A DNA stretch of 64,000 nucleotides from Enterococcus sp. 5H (GCF_028128615.1 NZ_AMDP01000068.1:16473-80472); one strand, 5' to 3'. Counted from the first letter of the stretch, positions 1 to 8,895 are shown. Notes: generated from the letters alone by a model not told the origin. Program-made: numbers and translations.

Positions 1-1032
1 CATTTCTTTTTGAATCTGCCCTACGATAAACTGTGTTTCATCACGTTCGTTATCACCGCGATAATAAACTATTTTTTCGCCATCGGTATTTTCAGTCCAA
101 AGTTTTTTATCCCGACGATTCCGATTATTTTGAATGACATTATTAGCAGCATCTAGAATTTTCTTCGTTGAACGGTAATTTTGTTCAAGTAAAATCACAT
201 ATGCATCAGGATAATCTTTTTCAAAATCTAAAATATTTTGCATATCCGCTCCACGCCAACCATAAATACTTTGATCTGCATCACCAACTACGCATAAATT
301 TTTAAAGCGCGCTGCTAACATATTTACTAATGTATATTGGGCATGGTTCGTATCTTGATACTCATCTACATGGATGTAGTGAAATTTATTTTGATAGTAA
401 GTTAATGAATCAGGATGCTCGTTAAATAAACGGATTGTATTCATAATCAGATCATCAAAATCCATACATTGATTGTTTCTTAATTCTTTTTGGTACATTT
501 TATAGCACTTAGCAACTACCTGTTCATACGGTGTGCCTTGCAGTTCTTCAACTTTTTCTGGTGTCTGCAATTCATTTTTTGCATTACTGATTGTGCCTAA
601 AATTGAACGCGGATCATATTTTTTTGGATCAATATTTAGTTCATTCAAAATCCGTTTCATCAAAGTCCGCTGTTCTGATGTATCAATAATCGTAAAATTG
701 CGATTATAGCCAATATGATCGACATCACGACGTAAAATTCGCACACACATTGAATGAAATGTGGATACCCAAACATCACTGCCGCCACTTTTTAGTAATT
801 TTTCGACCCGTTCTCTCATTTCTTTCGCTGCTTTATTGGTAAAGGTAATCGCTAAAATATTCCATGGATTAACATCTTTTTCTTCAATTAAATAAGCAAT
901 TCGGTGAGTTAAGACCCGTGTCTTACCACTACCCGCACCTGCCATTACTAATAAAGGTCCTTCTGTATGTAGAACAGCTTCTTTTTGTTTCGGGTTCATA
1001 CCTTGGATCAAGGCGTTTTCTTGTGCCATCAT
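1..1032 (-). CDS. pcrA: ATP-dependent DNA helicase PcrA, N-terminal part (runs off window)
   Basis: The first ~344 residues of a UvrD/Rep-type superfamily 1A 3'-5' helicase, which acts in DNA repair and rolling-circle replication. Visible motifs in order are the Walker A AGAGSGKT, motif II VDEYQDT, motif [15 protein letters not shown] and motif IV EQNYRST. All lie at the spacing expected for PcrA, and the C-terminal half lies before base 1. Two adjacent ATGs (1032 and 1029) follow a purine-rich AGAGAGGA; the first was chosen. No frameshift is seen. UvrD and Rep share these motifs, but in Bacillota this form is PcrA. Confidence 0.93.
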   Translation of the reverse strand, partial: MMAQENALIQGMNPKQKEAVLHTEGPLLVMAGAGSGKTRVLTHRIAYLIEEKDVNPWNILAITFTNKAAKEMRERVEKLLKSGGSDVWVSTFHSMCVRILRRDVDHIGYNRNFTIIDTSEQRTLMKRILNELNIDPKKYDPRSILGTISNAKNELQTPEKVEELQGTPYEQVVAKCYKMYQKELRNNQCMDFDDLIMNTIRLFNEHPDSLTYYQNKFHYIHVDEYQDTNHAQYTLVNMLAARFKNLCVVGDADQSIYGWRGADMQNILDFEKDYPDAYVILLEQNYRSTKKILDAANNVIQNNRNRRDKKLWTENTDGEKIVYYRGDNERDETQFIVGQIQKEM

Positions 1033-1084
1033 CAACGTCCTCTCTCTATTTTCAATCTTATCTATTATACCAAAAAAATGAAGA

Positions 1085-1492
1085 AAGCTGAACCGATTGG
1101 CTAAATGTTATTGTAGGAAAAAAGTACGAAGAAGTTGCTCAACTAGTAGCGTAAAAAACATTGAATAAACATAAATAAACGAAAACAAAAAGTGAGTGAA
1201 ACAAAACTAAAAATCAGTTTTGTTTCACTCACTAGATCCGAATAAACGGCGAGAAAAAAGCAGCTACTTTACTTCGTTTCGATCACCACAATTTCTAAGA
1301 GCTAAAGCGCTAAGAATTGAAGGCTTCGGAAATAAGCTGAAATTACGATGAAATACAGTAAGGTACAAACTGATGTAGATTAGTACCTAATCGGTTCTCG
1401 GAGCTAAACGCTTTTTTCTCAACCTCTTTGTTTTTCGTTCAAAGAACTATTTGTTTCCTGTTTATTTATATTTAACTATTTCGGTTCAGCTT
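1085..1492. repeat. 12-bp perfect inverted repeat enclosing an intergenic repeat copy
   Basis: AAGCTGAACCGA at 1085-1096 is exactly reverse-complemented at 1481-1492. The pair encloses the whole intergenic repeat copy at 1185-1432. No transposase is present. The pair may be the ends of a small non-autonomous element, or two arms of a very long hairpin downstream of the convergently placed lipoprotein gene. Confidence 0.45.
1185..1432. repeat. Dispersed intergenic repeat, copy A
   Basis: About 250 bases related to segments at 20501-20680 and 36561-36948. Shared blocks include an opening hairpin (GTGAGTGAAACAAAACT and its complement), a block beginning GAATAAACGG, TTCGGAAATAAGC, and a closing CTCGGAGCTAAACGCTT followed by T/CTC AACCTCTTTG. 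The outer ends are roughly complementary, so the unit could fold as one long structure. No protein is encoded. This stretch fills most of the gene-free gap between pcrA and the lipoprotein gene. Confidence 0.8.
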
Positions 1493-1527
1493 AATCTTGG
1501 GGAAGAAATGCTTATTTCAATTTATGA

Positions 1528-2187
1528 CTAATTTGCTAATGCTATTGGTAAATCAATTGTGTAGGTATGTGTTGTTTCGTTATCTTGATCATCTTTAGCC
1601 TTAAATTTTACATTTACTTTTTTGATATCTTCTAATTTATTTTCATCCTTAACTTTAAAATGAATATAGCCGTCTTTATGTGCATCAGATGTTAAAACTT
1701 CGTCATCCCAATAATCTAAGAATGCTTCTGCATCAACTTCTTCACCATCATTCATCACTAAAACTGCTTTTTCTGGAGTAATGTGCTTGTCTGAAGAATC
1801 TTCGTTCGTTAATTTATATTTTAAAGATAGTAGTTCTTTGTAAGTTGTATTATCATTATCTTTAAAATCAGCTACATTTACTGCTTTAACATGATCTACA
1901 TCTAGTGTAATATTATCCCAATCTGAATTTTTAAAATCTGTATCGTATGAAACAATATCTTTAATTTTCGGATTTTCACCATCTCTTACTAATACTTTAA
2001 AATAGCCATCGTCTTTCAAGGCTGTATCAGTCTCTACCAATGTATGACCTGAGCTGTCTGTATAAACTGTTTCACTACCTGATTCTTTAATAATTTCTCC
2101 AGATTCTTCTGTATGACGACCACATGCACCAAGTGCAAGTACTGTTCCTAATGTAAGTAATGAAATGCCTAAAGTTTTTTTATTCAT
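1528..2187 (-). CDS. Predicted lipoprotein, function unknown
   Basis: A 219-residue protein with a type II signal peptide: a basic start MNKKT, a hydrophobic stretch and the lipobox LGAC, giving a predicted lipid-modified Cys22. It should therefore sit on the outer face of the membrane. The rest is acidic and hydrophilic with alternating charged strands and no motif I recognise. The start at 2187 is supported by GGAGGAAT 6-7 bases upstream. It lies 38 bases downstream of the DUF1269-like gene on the same strand and could be co-transcribed with it. No function is assigned. Confidence 0.75.
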   Translation of the reverse strand: MNKKTLGISLLTLGTVLALGACGRHTEESGEIIKESGSETVYTDSSGHTLVETDTALKDDGYFKVLVRDGENPKIKDIVSYDTDFKNSDWDNITLDVDHVKAVNVADFKDNDNTTYKELLSLKYKLTNEDSSDKHITPEKAVLVMNDGEEVDAEAFLDYWDDEVLTSDAHKDGYIHFKVKDENKLEDIKKVNVKFKAKDDQDNETTHTYTIDLPIALAN

Positions 2188-2225
2188 GATAATTCCTCCA
2201 AATTTTTCTTTTTAGTTAATTACTA

Positions 2226-2723
2226 TTAATTTAAATGTTTTTTAGCTGTTTTAATATCTTCATCAACTGAATCATAGTTAATGCGTTCGATTGTACCACC
2301 TAATTTTTCAACAAGCATCGTGTTTAATAGGTCATTATCTTTTTCATCAATATAAAGCAATAGGCCTACTTCATTTTTAGCTAATCTACTTGCAATAAAA
2401 TCAAAAATCGTCATGGTTTTCTTGTTTTTAACATAGTTTGTACCAATTCCAGCTAAATCTCCAACAATCCAGCCGCACAACACACCTAGCGGTCCACCTA
2501 AAATACCGACAATCATACCGATAATCCCGCCAGTTGCAATCCGGTCACCACTTTCATAATCTAAACTATCTTTAATAGTAAAGTCTGATCCATCATCATT
2601 TTTTTGAATAATTGCTGCTTGTTTAAGTTCAAGTGTGTTACTTTTTGAAATTTGTTTTACTTGAGATAAAGCCTCGTAGGTTTTTGCTTGATCTTCAAAT
2701 GTCACTAAAGCAATTTTTTTCAT
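2226..2723 (-). CDS. DUF1269-like membrane-associated protein
   Basis: A 165-residue protein opening with MKKIALVTFEDQAKTYEAL, typical of the DUF1269 family found near stress genes. A glycine-rich hydrophobic centre (residues ~65-95, GGIIGMIVGILGGPLGVL) looks like a membrane hairpin. The flanking alpha/beta segments (1-60 and 105-165) resemble a ferredoxin-like fold. The biochemical role of this family is not established. The lipoprotein gene at 1528 follows on the same strand. The family call rests on recall of the N-terminus and the Gly-rich core. Confidence 0.6.
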   Translation of the reverse strand: MKKIALVTFEDQAKTYEALSQVKQISKSNTLELKQAAIIQKNDDGSDFTIKDSLDYESGDRIATGGIIGMIVGILGGPLGVLCGWIVGDLAGIGTNYVKNKKTMTIFDFIASRLAKNEVGLLLYIDEKDNDLLNTMLVEKLGGTIERINYDSVDEDIKTAKKHLN

Positions 2724-2863
2724 AACTATTTCCTTCTCTCTTTAATTTTGTTTACATACATATTGTATCCGTTAAAGAAAGATAGAAATTTTCAGTTTTT
2801 GTCGTTTTACTCGACATGATTAAAAAATTGCTATAAATTTTATAGAGGAAAAGTGGGTACTAA

Positions 2864-2907
2864 AAATAGAGGAAAAACTCATTAGTGGACGAGTTTTTCC
2901 TCTATTT
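2864..2907 (-). terminator. 17-bp perfect terminator hairpin at the trailer end of the CRISPR array
   Basis: AAATAGAGGAAAAACTC and its exact complement flank a 10-base loop (2881-2890). Read on the minus strand the stem is followed by a short T run, so it would end a transcript coming leftward out of the CRISPR array. Its inner arm merges with the degenerate terminal repeat at 2901-2933. Confidence 0.75.
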
Positions 2908-3134
2908 ATTATTTACTTAATAAAGAGTGAGACTTATAAATGGAAAGTAGAAGCTTTTGCTATCTGTATTGCAATCCACTCACTCAGTAAAGAGTGAGAC
3001 ATGGTTAGATCAGAGAGAACAAGACAACCACATTATTGCAATCCACTCACTCAGTAAAGAGTGAGACGCTTTTGAAGGAGCGAGAATGTGGGTTTCAGGT
3101 AATTGCAATCCACTCACTCAGTAAAGAGTGAGAC
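2901..3134 (-). CRISPR. CRISPR array, type I-C-like repeat, 3 spacers, no cas genes nearby
   Basis: Three identical 33-base repeats lie at 2968-3000, 3035-3067 and 3102-3134, plus a degenerate one at 2901-2933 that keeps only the GTCTCACTC half. Spacers are 2934-2967, 3001-3034 and 3068-3101, each exactly 34 bases, for a strict 67-base period. On the minus strand the repeat starts GTCTCACTCTTTACTGAG and ends GTGGATTGCAAT, with an internal palindrome. This is close to the streptococcal type I-C repeat (GTCTCACCC... ending GTGGATTGAAAT). Decay at the left end and the terminator beside it make 2901 the trailer and the right side the leader. No cas1, cas2 or cas3-like gene is visible in the window, so the array is an orphan here. 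Confidence 0.93.
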
Positions 3135-3243
3135 CGTGAAATAGAGCGTTCTCAAAAGAAAAAGTCTCTATTTCCATTTAATTCATCATAAAAATGTGAA
3201 TTCAATTAGAAAAACAATCTAAATTAGCTTATTTTCGATAAAA
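3135..3243 (-). promoter_or_regulatory. Putative CRISPR leader
   Basis: An AT-rich, gene-free stretch on the leader side of the array, bounded on the right by the amylase terminator. It contains a hairpin-capable pair GAAATAGAG/CTCTATTTC (about 3138-3174) just outside the first repeat. No certain promoter can be picked. The call is inferred from array polarity. Confidence 0.4.
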
Positions 3244-3294
3244 TTTGGTGCGAATCCCTCAGTAAATTTATGTGCACTTAGGGTTCGCACCAAA
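3244..3294 (-). terminator. Terminator of the amylase gene
   Basis: A perfect 15-16 bp stem, TTTGGTGCGAATCCCT paired with AGGGTTCGCACCAAA, around a 20-base loop. On the minus strand it is followed by a T-rich run, 67 bases past the amylase stop codon. Confidence 0.8.
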
Positions 3295-3361
3295 AATCAA
3301 ATTTTTATTTCCTACAACTCTAGTCTATCTATTCTTTTCTTATAAGTAAAGAAACAATTGT

Positions 3362-4837
3362 TCACACTATTATTTTATTCAACTCTCTCACCAGCTCTTC
3401 TTCTATATAAACAGATATTGAACCATCTTTTACAGGAAACAAACTTGAACCAGTCTGATCCAAAATAACTTTTTCAGTACAATTTCCTAACACATCAATA
3501 AATGTTTTTCCTGCATGAATCGCACTTATTGTCATTTTTTTGCTGCCAGCTTGAGCATTAGTCATAACAACCGCATAACCAGATTTATTTTGATCGAGAG
3601 TACCAGTTCTAACCCAGCCAATAATATCAGGGTCATCAAAATAATCCATTTCTTTACCGTAAGCTAAGTCTTCTCTAATTTTCAACAATAAATCCAACTG
3701 CCTTCCGACAGGATCAATATTTCGTGAAGGAATCCCAAATAAATCGCCCCAAAAAACCACTGGTGTCCCAGCTTTTCTAAGTAAAATTAAAGCATACGCT
3801 TGAACCTTAAACCAGCTTGGTACCCAAGATTCTAAACTTTGACCTTGTTGCGTGTCATGATTATCAACAAAAGTCACTGCCCACTCGGCTCGTTCTTGCG
3901 CTAAGGTTCCTTTAAAAATATTTCGCATATCATAGTTTCCATTTGACGTGGCAGCTTGATATAAATGATAATGCAATGGCACATCGAACATGGAGATAAT
4001 TGCGCCTGAACGATCAATATACTCAACTAATTTTCCGATAGATCCATTCCAATACTCTCCAACAACAAATAAATCTTGACCCTTTTCTTTCCTTCTATTT
4101 AATAGCCAATTAGTGAAAAAGTTAAATTTAATATGTTTAACTGCATCTAAACGATAGCCATCTACATCAGTCAGTTCTTGATACCATTTTCCCCATTTAT
4201 CTAATTGTTCAACAGTTTCTGGATAGTCCATATCTAAATTACAGCCCATTAAATAGTCGAAATTGCCGTTTTCTTGATCGACTTGCTGTTCCCAGCCTTT
4301 TCTTTCAAAATTAAAAATGCCATGATCTTTCCGACGCTCATCAAAATCAACTCCAGAAAAATTTTTCCATGTCCAAATATAATCATTATACTTTTTATTC
4401 CTACCGGGAAATGTATATTTTGTCCATGCCAAAATTTCTTCTTCTCCACTGATCGCTTCATTTCGATTTTTCGGACAGTATTTAATAGCTGAAACATCTT
4501 CTTTTTCATCTGCACCCATAAAATGATCGAAAACAATATCGCCATAAACTGCTATTCCGTTTTTTTTTAATGCTTTTATGCAATTTAAATACTCATCTTT
4601 GGTCCCATATTTAGTTGGGATAGTCCCTTTTTGGTCAAATTCACCCAAATCATATAAATCGTACGGAGCATAGCCAACCTCATTCCGACCTTTTACACCT
4701 TTATAAGCAGGCGGTAACCAAATTCCATTAAAACCTAATTGTTTTATTTTCACCGCTGATTCAGCTAAGCGACGCCAATGTTGCCCGTCTGCCGGTAAGT
4801 ACCATTCAAATCCTTGTAAGATTGTTCGACTATCCAT
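3362..4837 (-). CDS. Cytoplasmic alpha-amylase, GH13 family
   Basis: A 491-residue glycoside hydrolase that cleaves alpha-1,4 bonds in starch-derived or intracellular glucans. There is no signal peptide, so it acts in the cytoplasm. GH13 motifs are clear: the nucleophile Asp231 in GYRLDAVKH, the acid/base Glu261 in VVGEYW and the stabiliser Asp328 in FVDNHD. The N-terminal MDSRTILQGFEWY is typical of the GH13_5 liquefying type, and the C-terminal ~90 residues form the usual beta domain. The ATG at 4837 was chosen because GGAGGG lies 6-7 bases upstream; a GTG 21 bases earlier would overlap that site. It is divergent from fruR, and the shared 178-base gap carries the TTGAACGTTT direct repeats. 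Confidence 0.9.
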   Translation of the reverse strand: MDSRTILQGFEWYLPADGQHWRRLAESAVKIKQLGFNGIWLPPAYKGVKGRNEVGYAPYDLYDLGEFDQKGTIPTKYGTKDEYLNCIKALKKNGIAVYGDIVFDHFMGADEKEDVSAIKYCPKNRNEAISGEEEILAWTKYTFPGRNKKYNDYIWTWKNFSGVDFDERRKDHGIFNFERKGWEQQVDQENGNFDYLMGCNLDMDYPETVEQLDKWGKWYQELTDVDGYRLDAVKHIKFNFFTNWLLNRRKEKGQDLFVVGEYWNGSIGKLVEYIDRSGAIISMFDVPLHYHLYQAATSNGNYDMRNIFKGTLAQERAEWAVTFVDNHDTQQGQSLESWVPSWFKVQAYALILLRKAGTPVVFWGDLFGIPSRNIDPVGRQLDLLLKIREDLAYGKEMDYFDDPDIIGWVRTGTLDQNKSGYAVVMTNAQAGSKKMTISAIHAGKTFIDVLGNCTEKVILDQTGSSLFPVKDGSISVYIEEELVRELNKIIV

Positions 4838-4938
4838 AGGTATCCCTCCGTTTTCCACTTAACTTCATTAAGCCAAAGAACGAATGAATTTGTCAACTAA
4901 TAAAATCCAAAAAAATCAACGACTGTTTTATAATGAAT

Positions 4939-4958
4939 TTGAACGTTTTTGAACGTTT
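4939..4958. promoter_or_regulatory. Direct repeats, candidate FruR operator
   Basis: Two head-to-tail copies of TTGAACGTTT (4939-4948 and 4949-4958), one helical turn apart, lie just upstream of the fruR promoter and between it and the amylase gene. DeoR-family regulators often bind direct repeats, so autoregulation by FruR is a reasonable inference. Confidence 0.5.
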
Positions 4959-4962
4959 ATGA

Positions 4963-4991
4963 TTGCATCACGAATTTTAATATGCTATTAT
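4963..4991 (+). promoter_or_regulatory. Promoter of the fructose operon
   Basis: A -35-like TTGCAT (4963-4968) and a -10-like TATTAT (4986-4991) are separated by 17 bases. The fruR ribosome site AAAGAGGTG begins about 10 bases downstream, implying a very short 5' leader. Confidence 0.55.
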
Positions 4992-5014
4992 AAGCATTGA
5001 AAAGAGGTGTGAAA

Positions 5015-5767
5015 ATGCTTACAGAAGAAAGACACCAAGCAATTTTACGTTTATTGGATCAACAATCAGTAGTTAAATCGCAGGAATTAGCTACATTACT
5101 AAATGCTTCGGAATCCACTATTCGTCGAGATTTACAAGAATTAGAAGACGAAAAATTATTAGAAAGAATTCACGGTGGTGCTAAGCGAATTTTAAATTTA
5201 GGCTTTGAACAAGATATGACTGAAAAATCAAGCAAAAACACGCATGAAAAACAATTAATTGGTGCTTTAGCAGCCCAATATATTCAAAATGGCGATGTTA
5301 TCTACCTTGATGCCGGCTCGACTACTTTAGAAATGTTGCCTTTTCTAGTTGGTAAAGACATCACTGTCGTTACTAATTCTGTTCATCATGCAGCTAAGTT
5401 AGGCGACTTAAATATTCAAACGATTATTTTAGGTGGCGCTTTAAAATTGTCTACCAAGGCAATTACTGGCTCAACCGGAATGGATCAATTAAGTCATTTT
5501 CGCTTTAACAAAGTATTTATGGGTATGAATGGTGTACATCTCGAATTTGGATTAACGACACCAGATCCTGAAGAAGCTGCACTCAAACGCTTGGCAATCG
5601 CTCAAGCAGAAGAAGCTTACGTCTTAGTCGATCAGACAAAATTAAATAAAGTAACGTTTACAAAAGTCACTGATCTTAGCGACGTCACCCTTTTAATCGA
5701 CACTTGCCCGCCAGAATTACTAGAAAAATTTCAGAAAAAAACAATAATTGAGGAGGCTATAAAATGA
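5015..5767 (+). CDS. fruR: DeoR-family regulator of the fructose operon
   Basis: A 250-residue repressor-type protein. The N-terminal winged HTH (residues ~1-57) includes TEERHQAILRLLDQQ and the recognition segment NASESTIRRDLQELE. The C-terminal sugar-phosphate sensing domain of the DeoR/GlpR type contains GDVIYLDAGSTT and VVTNS. It heads fruR-fruK-fruA and overlaps fruK by ATGA, so it is translationally coupled. The effector is most likely fructose-1-phosphate, inferred from operon context. The ATG at 5015 was preferred to a TTG 18 bases earlier because AAAGAGGTG lies just upstream of it. Confidence 0.88.
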   Translation: MLTEERHQAILRLLDQQSVVKSQELATLLNASESTIRRDLQELEDEKLLERIHGGAKRILNLGFEQDMTEKSSKNTHEKQLIGALAAQYIQNGDVIYLDAGSTTLEMLPFLVGKDITVVTNSVHHAAKLGDLNIQTIILGGALKLSTKAITGSTGMDQLSHFRFNKVFMGMNGVHLEFGLTTPDPEEAALKRLAIAQAEEAYVLVDQTKLNKVTFTKVTDLSDVTLLIDTCPPELLEKFQKKTIIEEAIK

Positions 5768-6690
5768 TTTACACAGTCACATTAAATCCTTCTATTGACT
5801 ATATTGTTCATGTAGAAGAGTTAAAAATTGGTGATTTAAATCGAATGACGAACGATTTTAAACTACCTGGTGGAAAAGGCATCAACGTTTCCCGAATTTT
5901 AAAAAGAATCCATGCAGAATCAACTGCGCTTGGATTTTTAGGCAGCTTTACCGGAAATTTTATTGCCGACTGGCTAAAAAAAGAACAAATTCAAACCAAT
6001 TTCACATCTGTTCGTGAAGATACACGAATTAACATAAAACTAAAATCCGAAACAGAAACCGAAATTAATGGCTTAGGGCCTGCTATCAGCAATGAAGAAA
6101 TGCAAGAATTGAAAGAAACTTTGAGCAAACTTTCAGCTGGTGACATAGTTATTTTATCAGGTAGTACTCCAGCAACATTACGTGCTGGCTTTTACGAAGA
6201 ACTTATTCAAATTATCGAGGCTAAACAAGCTGATTTTATCATTGATACAACTGGAAAAGATTTACTAAATGCCTTACCGAAAAAACCTCTATTAATCAAA
6301 CCAAACAATCATGAATTGGCAGAACTATTTAATGTATCATTTGAATCCGTTGAAGATATACTGCCTTTTGGTGAACGATTACTAGCAGATGGCGCTAAAA
6401 ACGTCATTATTTCAATGGCTGGTGATGGTGCGCTACTATTCACTACTGAAGGGATTTATCGTTCTAATGTATTAAAACGTCCGTTAAAAAATTCTGTTGG
6501 TGCTGGCGATTCAATGATCGCAGGGTTTGTAGGTAGTTTCGCAAAAACAAATGATCCGATCGAAGCCTTTAAATGGGGCGTTGCTTGTGGCAGTGCTACA
6601 GCATTTTCTGACGATTTAGCTTCTGCCGAACTAATTGATGAACTGATTGGTGAAGTAAAAATAGAAAAAATTTCAAGTAATAATAAATAA
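5764..6690 (+). CDS. fruK: 1-phosphofructokinase
   Basis: A 308-residue PfkB-family kinase that converts fructose-1-phosphate, delivered by the PTS, to fructose-1,6-bisphosphate with ATP. The sequence shows MIYTVTLNPSIDY, the first PfkB signature GGKGINVSR (~37-44), and the second signature with catalytic Asp in NSVGAGDSMIAGF near residue 250. The start overlaps the fruR stop (ATGA). The third gene, fruA, follows after 33 bases with AAGGAGGA before its ATG. Tagatose-6-phosphate kinase (LacC) is the main alternative, but the FruR and EIIABC-Fru neighbours favour FruK. Confidence 0.92.
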   Translation: MIYTVTLNPSIDYIVHVEELKIGDLNRMTNDFKLPGGKGINVSRILKRIHAESTALGFLGSFTGNFIADWLKKEQIQTNFTSVREDTRINIKLKSETETEINGLGPAISNEEMQELKETLSKLSAGDIVILSGSTPATLRAGFYEELIQIIEAKQADFIIDTTGKDLLNALPKKPLLIKPNNHELAELFNVSFESVEDILPFGERLLADGAKNVIISMAGDGALLFTTEGIYRSNVLKRPLKNSVGAGDSMIAGFVGSFAKTNDPIEAFKWGVACGSATAFSDDLASAELIDELIGEVKIEKISSNNK

Positions 6691-6723
6691 AACATTCAGG
6701 TTTAAACCTAAGGAGGAATAACA

Positions 6724-8637
6724 ATGGACATCAAAGATTTATTAGTCAAAGATGTGATGATCATGGATTTACAGGCAACTGACAAAAAAAGTGCCATCGA
6801 TGAAATGGTTCAAAAGATGTACGATGGTGGTAGAATTTCAGATATTGAAACATATAAAAATGGTATTTTAGCACGCGAAGCACAAACCTCAACTGGACTT
6901 GGTGATGGAATTGCAATGCCCCATGCCAAAAATAGTGCAGTGAAAGAAGCAACCGTACTATTCGCCAAAAGTAACAAAGGTGTTGACTATGAAGCACTTG
7001 ATGGTCAACCAACTTACTTATTCTTTATGATCGCTGCTCCAGAAGGTGCAAATGATACACATTTACAAGCCTTAGCTGCACTTTCTCGCTTACTGATTGA
7101 TCCTGAATTTGTTGGAAAATTAAAAGAAGCTCAGACACCAGAAGATGTTCAAACAATCTTCCAAGCTGCAGAAGACGCAAAAGAAGCTGAAGAAAAACAA
7201 GAGCAAGCAGCTCAAGAATCACAAAATACTGATCGAAAATTTGTTGTGGCGGTAACTGCTTGTCCAACTGGTATTGCCCATACTTACATGGCAGAAGATT
7301 CTCTAAAGAAAAAAGCGAAAGAAATGGGTATTGATATCAAAGTTGAAACCAATGGCTCTGAAGGAATTAAGAATCGCTTAACTGCCGAAGATATTGCACG
7401 TGCAGATGGTGTCATTGTTGCTGCAGATAAGAAAGTTGAAATGGATCGATTTGATGGTAAAGAATTAGTTAACCGACCTGTGAGTGACGGTATTCGTAAA
7501 ACAGAAGAATTGATTACTTTAGCAACAAGTGGAAAAGCGCCAATTTTTCATAGTACTGGTTCTGATTCAAGTGAAGAAGATGAGTCTGCTTCAGGTTCTA
7601 TCGGTTCTAGAATTTATAAAGATTTAATGAACGGCGTTTCGCACATGCTACCTTTTGTTATCGGTGGTGGAATCGCGATTGCACTTTCATTTATGATCGA
7701 CCAATTTATCGGTGTTCCTCAAGATCAGCTACAATATCTTGGCTCATACAACGAAGCTGCTTCATGGTTTAACCAAATTGGCGGTGCAGCCTTTGGTTTT
7801 ATGTTACCTGTTTTAGCCGGATTTATTGCTTCTAGTATTGCCGATCGTCCAGGGTTAATTGTTGGTTTTGCGGCAGGTGCCTTGGCTAACACTGGCGGTG
7901 CTGGTTTCTTAGGCGCACTAGTCGGTGGTTTCCTAGCAGGTTACGTGATTATTCTCTTGAAAAAAGTCTTCAAAGGTTTGCCTAAGTCTCTGGATGGAAT
8001 TAAAACGATTCTCTTTTATCCAGTCTTCGGCTTGCTGATTACCGGTTTCTTGATGCTTTTAATCAATGTACCTATGAAAGTTATCAACGATGGCTTAAAT
8101 AATTTCCTATTAGGTCTTGATGGTACAAACGCTGCTTTATTAGGCGCTTTACTTGGAGGAATGATGGCAATTGATTTAGGCGGTCCCATTAATAAAGCTG
8201 CTTATGTTTTCGGAACAGCTTCTATCGCCGCAAGTGTTACAGAGGGCGGTAGTATTATTATGGCTTCTGTTATGGCTGGCGGAATGGTGCCTCCTTTAGC
8301 AATTTTTATTGCAACATTACTCTTTAAAAATAAATTTACAAAAGATCAAAAAGATGCCGGCTTAACTAACCTTGTAATGGGACTATCTTTCGTCACAGAA
8401 GGGGCAATTCCCTTTGCAGCAGCTGACCCATTACGAGTTATTCCAAGCTTTGTCGTAGGTTCTGCCTTAGCTGGCGGTTTAGTTGGTGGTTTCGGTATTC
8501 GTTTACTAGCTCCACACGGCGGAATTTTTGTTGCTTTGTTATTAAGTCATCCAATTTTGTATTTAGTCTTTATCGCGATTGGTTCTGTTGTCTCTGCTGT
8601 CATCTTAGGTCTAGTAAAAAAACCTGTACAGAACTAA
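6724..8637 (+). CDS. fruA: PTS fructose transporter, fused EIIABC
   Basis: A 637-residue permease that imports and phosphorylates fructose at C1 using phosphate from HPr (ptsH/ptsI lie at 56-58 kb). Domains in order are EIIA (1-~150; phospho-His67 in GIAMPHAKN), a Gln/Glu-rich linker (~150-172), EIIB (~172-265; phospho-Cys180 in VTACPTGIAHT) and the membrane EIIC (~290-637; many helices, with the TEGAIPFAAADP substrate loop). The A-B-C order and length are normal for a complete fructose/mannitol-family enzyme. It is the last gene of the operon and is followed by a strong terminator. Confidence 0.94.
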   Translation: MDIKDLLVKDVMIMDLQATDKKSAIDEMVQKMYDGGRISDIETYKNGILAREAQTSTGLGDGIAMPHAKNSAVKEATVLFAKSNKGVDYEALDGQPTYLFFMIAAPEGANDTHLQALAALSRLLIDPEFVGKLKEAQTPEDVQTIFQAAEDAKEAEEKQEQAAQESQNTDRKFVVAVTACPTGIAHTYMAEDSLKKKAKEMGIDIKVETNGSEGIKNRLTAEDIARADGVIVAADKKVEMDRFDGKELVNRPVSDGIRKTEELITLATSGKAPIFHSTGSDSSEEDESASGSIGSRIYKDLMNGVSHMLPFVIGGGIAIALSFMIDQFIGVPQDQLQYLGSYNEAASWFNQIGGAAFGFMLPVLAGFIASSIADRPGLIVGFAAGALANTGGAGFLGALVGGFLAGYVIILLKKVFKGLPKSLDGIKTILFYPVFGLLITGFLMLLINVPMKVINDGLNNFLLGLDGTNAALLGALLGGMMAIDLGGPINKAAYVFGTASIAASVTEGGSIIMASVMAGGMVPPLAIFIATLLFKNKFTKDQKDAGLTNLVMGLSFVTEGAIPFAAADPLRVIPSFVVGSALAGGLVGGFGIRLLAPHGGIFVALLLSHPILYLVFIAIGSVVSAVILGLVKKPVQN

Positions 8638-8660
8638 TCTTAAAACATGATTCAACTATT

Positions 8661-8710
8661 AAAACTAAAAACATTTCGCAGAATTACGAAATGTTTTTAG
8701 TTTTATTTTT
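8661..8710 (+). terminator. Terminator of the fructose operon
   Basis: An 18-bp perfect stem, AAAACTAAAAACATTTCG paired with CGAAATGTTTTTAGTTTT, with an 8-base loop and followed by a T-rich run. Confidence 0.9.
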
Positions 8711-8761
8711 TAATTATTTTTAATTAAAATCTGTATTATTGGATTTAAAAAAAATTCTATA

Positions 8762-8778
8762 TTACACTTACGGTGTAA
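8762..8778. promoter_or_regulatory. Inverted repeat TTACAC-N5-GTGTAA, candidate operator
   Basis: A perfect 6-bp dyad with a 5-base spacer lies upstream of the SDR gene, in the size and symmetry class of TetR- or MerR-type operators. No regulator gene is adjacent, so the cognate protein is unknown. Confidence 0.4.
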
Positions 8779-8872
8779 GATACATTTTCACTAACACACG
8801 AGACCTTCAAGTGTTTAACAAACATTTTGATTAAATAAAATAAGACTGATTTAAAATAGTTAGAAAGGATAA

Positions 8873-8895
8873 CTATAATGAACAATTCATTATAG
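8873..8895 (+). promoter_or_regulatory. Perfect palindrome containing a 5-codon minicistron
   Basis: CTATAATGAA and its exact complement flank a 3-base loop. The palindrome contains an ATG (8878) placed about 9 bases after AGAAAGGA, which opens a five-codon frame (M-N-N-S-L-stop, 8878-8895). The SDR gene starts 10 bases after this stop and has no ribosome site of its own. Translation by reinitiation from the minicistron, modulated by the hairpin, is a plausible reading. Confidence 0.5.
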
